Below are positions 39,101 through 48,100 of a stretch of DNA of 64,000 nt, piece after piece. How positions within the stretch are numbered: position 1 is the first letter of the stretch; every line of letters starts with the position of its first letter. A model generated the notes under the pieces. It had not been told where the DNA came from and searched no databases. It was given only the letters and a program-made list of their open reading frames with translations. Both the position numbers and the translations under genes were made by a program. Origin of the DNA: Aplidium turbinatum (lineage: Eukaryota > Chordata > Ascidiacea > Aplousobranchia > Polyclinidae); NCBI GenBank assembly GCA_918807975.1, contig OU964922.1:7081501-7145500 (forward strand). The letters are read 5' to 3'.

Positions 39101-42100
39101 CACCTGCCAATAAAATACCCCAATGTAAAATAGATCAGGTCTTTAAGCACATTAGCAGTTTCCCTACTTATAGTAGTCATTATAGCAGAAAAGACAATCC
39201 TAAAAAACTCTATTTAAGCCCAAGTCTATCTCTTAGCAAGATGTTTAAACTTTATATAGAAGAATGCCAGCACCATGGAATTCAGCCTGTCAAAGAATGG
39301 TGTTATCGTCGAGTATTTGTTACTGATTTTAACTTGTCCTTTCACAGACCTCACACTGATACCTGCAAAAAGTGTGATGCATTTAAAGTTAAGATTGAAG
39401 CATTGAAAGACGATAATCAAAAGACATCACTTGAAACTCAGTAGGAACTGCATAAAAGAAAGGCCGAAAAGGCTCAAAACCAATTGAAAATCGACAGCAT
39501 GTTAAATGATTCCCGAGTCGACACTTTCACGTTTGATCTACAGAAGACAATGCCAACACCTGCCTTGACTACAAGTGTAGCTTATTATAAAAGACAACTA
39601 TGGACTTACAATCTTGGTGTGCACTCTTGCACATCCAACAATGCATTCATGTATTTGTGGCATGAAGGTCAAGCAGGCCGTGGTTCTCAGGAAATTGGGT
39701 CATGTTTGTTGAAACACTTGACTCAGAAAGTTGCTGAGAATAAAAAGGTATTTCATGCATACAGCGATTCCTGTGGTGGCCAAAACAGAAATATTAATAT
39801 TGTTCTTTTGTGGAGTTATGGAGTAGCTAGACTTGGTATTGAAGAAGTCAATTACAAATTCATGGTTTCTGGCCATAGTTATCTTCCGAACGATAGTGAC
39901 TTTGCAAAAGTAGAAACCGCGAAAAAGCGTCATGAGAATGTTTACATTCCGCAGCAGTGGATGGACATTGTTGCAGAGGCAAACAGGAAAAAACCTTTCA
40001 ACGTTATTCCCATGTCTTCAGAAGACTTTATTGGTGTGAGTGATTACAAAAAAGAACTGGTGATCAGAAAAAGGGATACTGGTGGCAGAAAGGTGGAGTG
40101 GTTAAAAATTCAATGGATCAGACTTGTCAGTGAATCACCAAGTTTAATGTATTTCAAGTACAACTTGACTGATATTACTGAATGGAATGTATTGGATTTG
40201 GCAAAGCGTCAAAGTCGTGGTCGACCAGCCAATGGTGTGGCAGTTCTCAATCGTCTTCATGATCAGCCTGTGCTGATTAACCCGTTAAAACTAAGATATC
40301 AACGATTTGTTGGATTATGTTCCTCCTGTCTATCACGATTTCTATAAGAACTTGCGTAGTTCTGCGGATCAGGATCTTGATGAGATGCTACCAGACGAAG
40401 CAGATCATGAAAACGAAAATGATTAGAGGAAAGTTGTGTGAGTTAATGATATCCCAAAAGTTTTTCACAATAGAACTGCTTTTATTCCTTAAATGCATTG
40501 ACACTTTCTTTTGGTAAAGTTTTTCTGCCAAACCTAAATATTCTTCAGCCCTTAAAAGATCCAACTGTAGATAGAACTCCCAAAATTGTAACTTACAATG
40601 TATGCTACAATGGTCTAACAGCATTTTTGTAGTTTGTATTGTTATGTTACAATGTGTGCCACAATGGTCTAACCGTATTTTTGTATTTTGTTCAGTAGTT
40701 ATTGCGATTTTTTGAAACATTCAGTGGATAACAGATGAGGCTTACAAGTCACAATATCTAATAAACTTGCAAGCATTGTTGTGTGTATTGTTTGTCGATT
40801 TTTTGGTACTCAAAATACTTCAATTGCGATTTACTCAAAATAATGTTTTTGTGGTTTAGACCGGTCTGCTTCTAAGCCCTTCAATTGTAGAACAGATTTA
40901 GCAGCTTTTAGCCATAGTATAATTGACCATGGTCAATTATGTGTATAGGAATGGCAAAGATTCATCTACTGGTTAATAAGCCCACTCGCTTAATAAGTCC
41001 AAAATCGCCCGGTCCCAAAATGGGCTTAATAAGCAGGGACAGCTGCATTGCAAACTCTTTGTAGCTTAGATATTTTGCAATGCAGAGCCAACTTCCATTA
41101 AATTGTTATAAAGTTTGACAGGTGAAAGCAGTGGCGTATCCTGGTTGATTTTCGTAAGCATGCAATGGAGGGAGGGTCCCAACCAGTCTAGGGTGGTCTG
41201 GGGGCATGTCCCCAGGAATATATTGCAAATTTTCCTTAGGTTTTATTGCTTTTCTTGCAATCTGAGCCTTACTTATCTGATAATTGTTTGAGCTGTTTTG
41301 CATAAAATGTTTGGAATGCACCATGAATCCAAAGTCTTAATTTTATATCTTTAGCCTGCATTGCAGGAAAGCGGACTTGAAGCGCTATGCAGCGGTGTAT
41401 GCCGAAATCTGACTGAAAACTTTGATACACTATAGGCAGCGTTACAGTATCTACAGTAGAAAGCCACAAGGATTTAAACTATGAAGACCAAAAGAAAAAA
41501 AGGCCAAACAAATGCCAATCAGGAAACTAAAAAAGGCCAAGCGGCCAAACAAAAATTATCTGGCCAAACACTTTTAAAAAGGCCAAATTTCTGAAAATTG
41601 GCCGTAAAAAGGCCAATCTGGCAACCCTGTCTCCAGATAGTGATTTTTGTTTTGCATGCAATTTCAAATCTGCATGCCTTGGTCGCATTTGCGCCCCAGT
41701 GTGGTAAAAGAGCAGCGAATAGGAAAATTGTATTATCAACGCATGCTGAGCTCTCCTCAACATGCGGGGTTGCCAGGGTCAGCAAAGTTGCCAAATTTGT
41801 GAAAACGAACAGTTGCTTCGAATATTGAAATTAAGAGAGCGAGGAGGTTCTGCTATTAACCCAGGGTTCGATCTTAGCACTGGTCCTTTGGCCAATGTCT
41901 AGTGCGAGTTCCCCGCAGACCAGTACGAATCGTTTCGCACTGGTCCGACTGTCCAGTGCGAAAATATCATCGTATTATGTCGTTTGATCGTTTAGAGTGA
42001 GTGGTTCTCGTTTGCGCTTCTCTTCAAACAACAAAACATGTGATCCGTGCGTGTTAAACCGTAAGAAAAATGCAATCACAACATCACGTGACGGTGTTAA

Positions 42101-45100
42101 TTCGTGAGAAAAAAGCAATCGCAACATCACGTGACGGTGTTAAATCGTAAGAAAAACGAAGCTGAGGTCAAGGCTCCGGGCTGACCACGTAACAGATCTT
42201 CTGACCATCCAGCTACAGTCAGCAGAAATAAAAGATTTCGACCCCAAACCTGCCATGGCAAACGATTCATCTGTGAGGTCAAGAAGGCCTGACACTGGCT
42301 ATGTGTTTACAAGGCCAGACAAACACACATCGAATTCCGATTATGACCCCGTGATCGTCCCGTCATCAGATTCCGATTATGACCCATCATCGGATTCAGA
42401 AATTGAAGAAGAGCCCCAAGTAGATTGAAGACTCAACGTAGATTGAATGTCTTGCCTAGATAAACTGTTGTTGCTGTTATTGCCATTGTATATTTCCATG
42501 TTATTGCCACCATTCATTATTGTCGTTTTAAGGTGGTTTTCCCTGGGTTGGCCTCGTGCTTCCCACGACAATCTTGTTTTTATCAGTAAATGGGACGGAC
42601 CAGTGTGATCTCGTGCGGACCAGTGCAGATGGTGAGCCACTGGTCCGGTTGGCTAGTGCGAAAAAAGTTAAGATCGAACCCTGTATTAACCTTTTCAATT
42701 TCTATGCCTAAATTCATTGTTCCTGAAAGATTTCTGATTTCATCAGAATTGTAAGGCATGCATGGAGAATACGCCACTGGGTGAAAGTAAGAACAGATTT
42801 GATACAATGCACTAAGTACAGTAAGTTTTCACTTTACTTTAGTAGGCTTAAAGGATGTTGAGGCATTCCATTATAATTCAACAAATCCAAATAACAACCA
42901 AGTCTTCAATTTTGATGACTAAAGCATATGTCATAGTAGGCTATGCAAAAAATGCATCTCGGCAAAAAAAAAATTTTGAAAATCGGACAAGCGGTTTTCG
43001 AGATATCGCGTTCTGAAGTTTTGTGGCTGTCACTAGGTGGCGCTGTTGATGTTCCCAATGTTTTTTGATTTTAGGGTTATATTTGAGGTAGAAAGTCGGT
43101 TGAAGTGTCTATTTCACCATTTTTCATGAGGCAGAATTCAAAAATGATGTCAATTTTAGTCTACAAGATTTAGCTAAGGAGTTGTGTGGCATTTAAAAAA
43201 AATTGGGGGACCAAATGCCAACCCCCAAATTGTCATGTGGGTAACAAGATATCCCAAAATTTTTTTTTGTTCTTTAAAGTTTCTTGCGTATACTTCATGA
43301 TAATATACTGTTTATTTATGAGACTTTTGTCCTTTTTGCACAATGCAACCTTTTATCAAAGACTTGCATGAGAAGTTATATGATCTATTAATGTGGGGGG
43401 AAGAACAGTCACCTTCACGCGGTCCCCCCTGTAAGTAGCATTATAAAAATGCGAAACGAAGACTGTCAAAACCGAACCTCGACCCGGAGCGCTCAGCACA
43501 AGACCCCACGAGAACCGCTCTTTTCAGAGCGCGGCAGTCCCACTGTCGACAAGTACCGTCGTCCCACCATCTTACAGCTGAACGCTGAGGGCATCACATC
43601 CAGCAAGATTGATGTGATCGAGCAGCTCGCTCATAAGAACCGAGCTCTTGTCATCCTCCTCCAGGAGACCCACTGCACTTCTGCAGACAAGCTAGTAATT
43701 CCACACTATTCACTAGCTGGGTCAACCCAAAGCAGGAAACATGGCCTCGCCACGTTCGTCCATGAGAGCTTGAACTGGACGCTTGCAAACTCCTCAGTCA
43801 ATGAAGAAATAGAATGGGTTTGTGTGAGCATTGAAAATTACAACATCATCAATGTATACAAGCCACCATCCTCACGCCTGAACCCATCATCTATACCCGC
43901 ATTCCCCTCACCCAGTATCTATGCTGGTGACTTTAACTGCCAGCACACCGACTGGGGTTACAAATACATCAACAGCGACGGAGAAAGCCTGGCTACTTGG
44001 GCTGCGAACAACAACCTCGCCCTCCTCTACAACCCAAAAGATCCAGCCAGCTTCTGGTCCGGACGCTGGGGAACGGGCACCAACCCTGACCTGGCCTTTG
44101 CAAGCATGGACACAGACAGCTCTCTTCCTGACAGACGTGTGCTGGAGAAGTTCCCACGTTCCCAACACCGACCTTCGCTCATCACTGCTCCTAAGCTTGT
44201 CTCTCCCATCCCAAGTGCCCCAGTGAAGCGATGGAACTTTAGAAAGGCCAATTGGAATCGCTACAGCCTCATAACCAATCAAAATGTGGCGGAACTACCA
44301 TCACCTTCTACCGCCAACGTGGATGAGGCCTACCAAGACTTCTGCCGTGCTATCAAATCCGCAGCTAAACAAGCTATCCCTCGCGGCCGCCGAAAGAACT
44401 ACACGCCGTGCTGGGATTCAGAGTGCGAAAATTTATACCGCTCTTATGTTCGTGCCTCACCAGGTGCTGCCTCTACCTCAGCCGCAACAAAACTGCTCGA
44501 TCGGCTAGACTCAAGGAGGCTTGAGAGATGGAAAAACACCGTCAACACTATCGACTTTACACACTCTAGCCGGATAGCATGGAGTACTGTCAATAACCTT
44601 ACAGGTCGTTCAGCACGCCCCTCCCGCCAATGCCCCGTTACTGCCAATAACATCGCATCAGAACTGGTGAAAAATGGGACCTACAAAATAGGCGATCGCA
44701 AGTTCTCCAAACTTGTAAAGAGGGAAACGTCTGATCTCTGGAAAATCCCAACACCAGACGAGGAAAGCATCTCTGATGAGTTTACGTCGGATGAGTTCAC
44801 CGCTGCCCTACAATCTACTAAGACCCGTAAGGCCCCTGGTCCCGATAACATCTGCCCCGAACTTGTACTCCATGCTGGCACCGCCATGAAGTCTTGGCTG
44901 CGAAAATTCCTGTCTTCCTGCTTATGCCAACTCAAGATCCCCAAAATTTGGAGACGAGCCAAAGTAGTCGCGATCCCTAAGCCTCATAAGCCACAAGAGG
45001 ATCTGAAGAGCTATCGACCTATATCTCTTCTCTGCATCCCTTTTAAAATCTTCGAACGTCTTATCTACACTCGAGTCGAACCAATTATAGACCCACTCTT

Positions 45101-48100
45101 GCCCCGGGAGCAAGCTGGTTTTCGACATGGAAGATCTACTGTGGACCAAGTCACTCTCTTGACTCAAGACATCGAAGACTGCTTTGAGGCAAAGAAGAAG
45201 GCTGGTGCTGTGTTTCTCGACCTCACAGCTGCATACGACACTGTATGGCACCAAGGCCTCACCTGCAAACTGCTCCGCCTGCTCCCGGACAGGCACATGG
45301 TCCGCATGATCATGGAGCTCGTTTACAACAGAAGCTTTACTCTCACCACCGGAAGTGGTAAACCAAGCAGGTTACGACGCCTTAAAAATGGCGTCCCTCA
45401 GGGATCTGTCCTGGCCCCCCTTCTGTTTAACATCTACACCCACGACTTGCCAATCACGGTATCCGCAAAGTATGCCTATGCCGATGATTTGGCCATTCTA
45501 CACTTGTCGAATCATTGGGAAACATTAGAAGGGACTCTAAACCAGGACATGTCGACACTTTCGGCATACCTCCAGAGATGGAGACTGAAGCTCAGCGAAA
45601 CCAAAACAGTGACGACAGCCTTCCACTTAAACAACCGGGAAGCAAAGCGTGAGCTCAAGATCAGCACCAATGGAAAAACCCTGCCCTTCTGCCCAAACCC
45701 TAAATATCTAGGGGTAGTCCTGGACAGGTCGCTCACTTACCGTCAACATTTGGAGTCACTACGCAAAAAGATCTCAACACGCACAGCTTTGCTAAGGCGT
45801 CTGGCCGGCTCTGGCTGGGGAGCCGGAGTTGATACCCTGCGCATTGCCACCATCGCGCTAGTTCACGCTCCAGCAGAATACTGTGCACCTGTCTGGAGCC
45901 GCAGTGCCCACTGCCATCAAATCGACACTGCCATAAACGACGCCCTGCGTATCGTGACAGGATGCCTGCGACCTACACCATCGGAAAATCTCCCTGTCCT
46001 TGCAGGCATCCAACCAGCTGAGCTTCGTCGTGAAGAAGCCATCCTGTCTCTCTCTCGTCGAGCTACGAACCCCAACCACTTACTCTACTCAAGTCTCTAC
46101 GAGTCTGTGAACGAGAAACCTCGGCGACTGAAATCGAGACACCCATTTGTACGTGCCGCACAACTCCTGATGAAAAGTGCTGAAGACCAATCCATCAGTG
46201 CGGCAACCTGGGCGGACCACCAATGGAGCTCGGAGTGGAAGAAGAACTCCTCAAGACTCCAAAGTTTCATCTCCGACACCAGCCACCATCCAACCGGAAT
46301 GCATTTGCCCAGGAAGGCCTGGGTGCGGCTCAACCGCCTTCGTACTGGCGTCGGACTATTTCGCTTCAACATGCACAAATGGGGGATGGCTCCATCCGCG
46401 ATCTGTGAGTGTGGCATGGAGGAACAAACCGCAGACCACACCATCTGTAACTGCGCCATCTACCATGCGCCAAATGGTGTGCGTGGACTGCGTGAACTGG
46501 ATGACGAATCAATTCAATGGCTGCTCGACACCTGCCCAAACATTTAAACCGCGTCGCCGCCACTGCCCAAGGGTGGTAAAAGGCAGAGCCCCTCGACCCT
46601 TGAAGTGGCGAAGAACAAGGTTCAAACGAAGAAGAAGAAGAAGAAGATCTATTAATGCAATATTTGAATGATGTGTGCTTATGATGTCACAATAGCAAAT
46701 TACAGATTTTCCCAAAACACTTTTTTCATAGTGAAAATTGCTCAGGAAAACCAGCCCTTGTTTCAAAATTGCAGTCAAATTTTGTTTTCCCGGGCAATTT
46801 TCACAACAAAAAAAAGTTTTTTGGAGAAATCTGTAATTTGTTACTGTGACGTCATAAGCAAGCATCATTCAAATATTGCATTAATAGATCTTTGATATAA
46901 GGTTGCATTGTGCAAAAAGGACAAAAGTCTCATAAAAAAATATTATACTATCATGAAGTATATGCAAGAAACTTTCAAGAACAAAATTTTTTTTCGGGAT
47001 ATCTCGTTACCCACATGACAATTTGAGGCTTGGCATTTGGTCCCCCAAATTTTTTTAAATGCCCCATAACTCCTTAGCTAATGCTTTTAGACTAAAATTG
47101 AGACCATTTTTGAATTCTTCATTATGAAAAATGGTGGAATAGACACTTCAACCAACTTTCTACCCCAAATATAACCCTAAAATCAAAAAACATTGGGAAC
47201 ATCAACAGCGCCACCTAGTGACAGCCACAAAATTTCAAAACACGATATCTCAAAAGCCACTTGTCCGATTATCAAAATTTTTTTTTTGCCCAAGTCCAAA
47301 TTTTGAACACAACAAAATATATCCAAACCAACACCTTTTGAAACCTAGTGGTTACATTTCTTTCTAAAATTTGTTGAATTATAATGGAATGCCTCTGTTG
47401 CCAAAAACTTGACTTTGGATTTTCATCTTTTTACTTTAATTAATTAAACCAATTGGATGATATTCTTAATTTGCTAGAATTATTTAATAGATCAGATTCG
47501 AATCCTCAACTATTCGAAAATGCCCATCCCTAGCTTTATGCAAATAATTTAATTTTCAATTCCTTAAATACAAAGCTTTCAAGTTATAAGCAAAATGACA
47601 TTGTAGCCAGCATTAGTCAATCTTTCAGCTACCTGGCTGGCTATAAAAAAATTTGGTGACCCCTTGAGTGCAATCCTAAACTCTTCTGTAAATCTATACA
47701 AGCTACGGTATATATATATAATATATAAGCTTAGACTATGTCATTCGCTCTATGAAAATAAGGGCACTACTAAAAGGCAAAAATGTGCAAATTTTTCTGA
47801 TGTAAATTGGCACATTGTCTGCGGAAGTAAAGAATTAATGTTGATGTAAAAAAAGTGGAAATCCGATTATGGTGTCTATATTGAACAACACAAGATGATG
47901 TATTGAAGCAAAAAAAAATAAACAGAAAGTATGAAGAAGGGAAGGAACTGTTTTGTTGTGTTGAAAATAAAATCTTGGTTCTGCTCATAAACTCAGAACT
48001 ATAGAGAAGTATAGCCCTCATCAGGGCTTTTCAAACTTACTTGCTCTGCGACCCCATTTTAGAAAAGAAATATCTATATGACGCCTTAATCGGTACAGTG

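Larger units (their letters stand above)
37122..40882 (+). mobile_element. DNA transposon with DUF7869-type transposase, possibly Sola superfamily
   Basis: 3,761 bp. Inverted ends GAAGGGCTTAGAGGCAAACC and GAAGGGCTTAGAAGCAGACC; 4-bp AATT on each side (37,118-37,121; 40,883-40,886). Subterminal words ggtctaac/ggtctaag repeat near both ends (37,144; 37,310; 37,345; 40,611; 40,670), as binding sites often do. It encodes one spliced transposase. A 28-bp direct repeat (37,096-37,123 and 40,899-40,926, one mismatch) flanks the insertion. The 4-bp duplication and protein type suggest Sola; that name is tentative. Confidence 0.8.
36464..41045. mobile_element. pogo/Tc1-like element, disrupted by nested insertions
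   Basis: Ends CAGTAGTAGTCCTGCTTACT and (inverted) CAGCTGTCCCTGCTTATTAA, with repeated cttaataagcccaa-type words inside both ends. TA precedes the left end; the right is CA. It holds a telomere-core palindrome (36.75-36.99 kb) and a 3.8 kb transposon (37,122-40,882). No transposase of its own was seen. Confidence 0.6.
42860..47395. mobile_element. Very long palindromic (fold-back) MITE, split by a LINE
   Basis: Arms of about 530 bp in inverted orientation, roughly 90 percent alike by eye, starting GAGGCATTCCATTATAATTC on each side and including tcactaggtggcgctgttga. The right arm continues to an almost perfect hairpin centre near 46,760. The flanking TGTT (42,856-42,859; 47,396-47,399) may be a 4-bp duplication. 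Without the LINE it is about 1.27 kb, with no coding capacity. The superfamily is not assigned. Confidence 0.8.

Noticed and set aside
43900-46700. Numerous shorter frames in and around the LINE
   Set aside because: Shadows of the 1,032-codon LINE frame.
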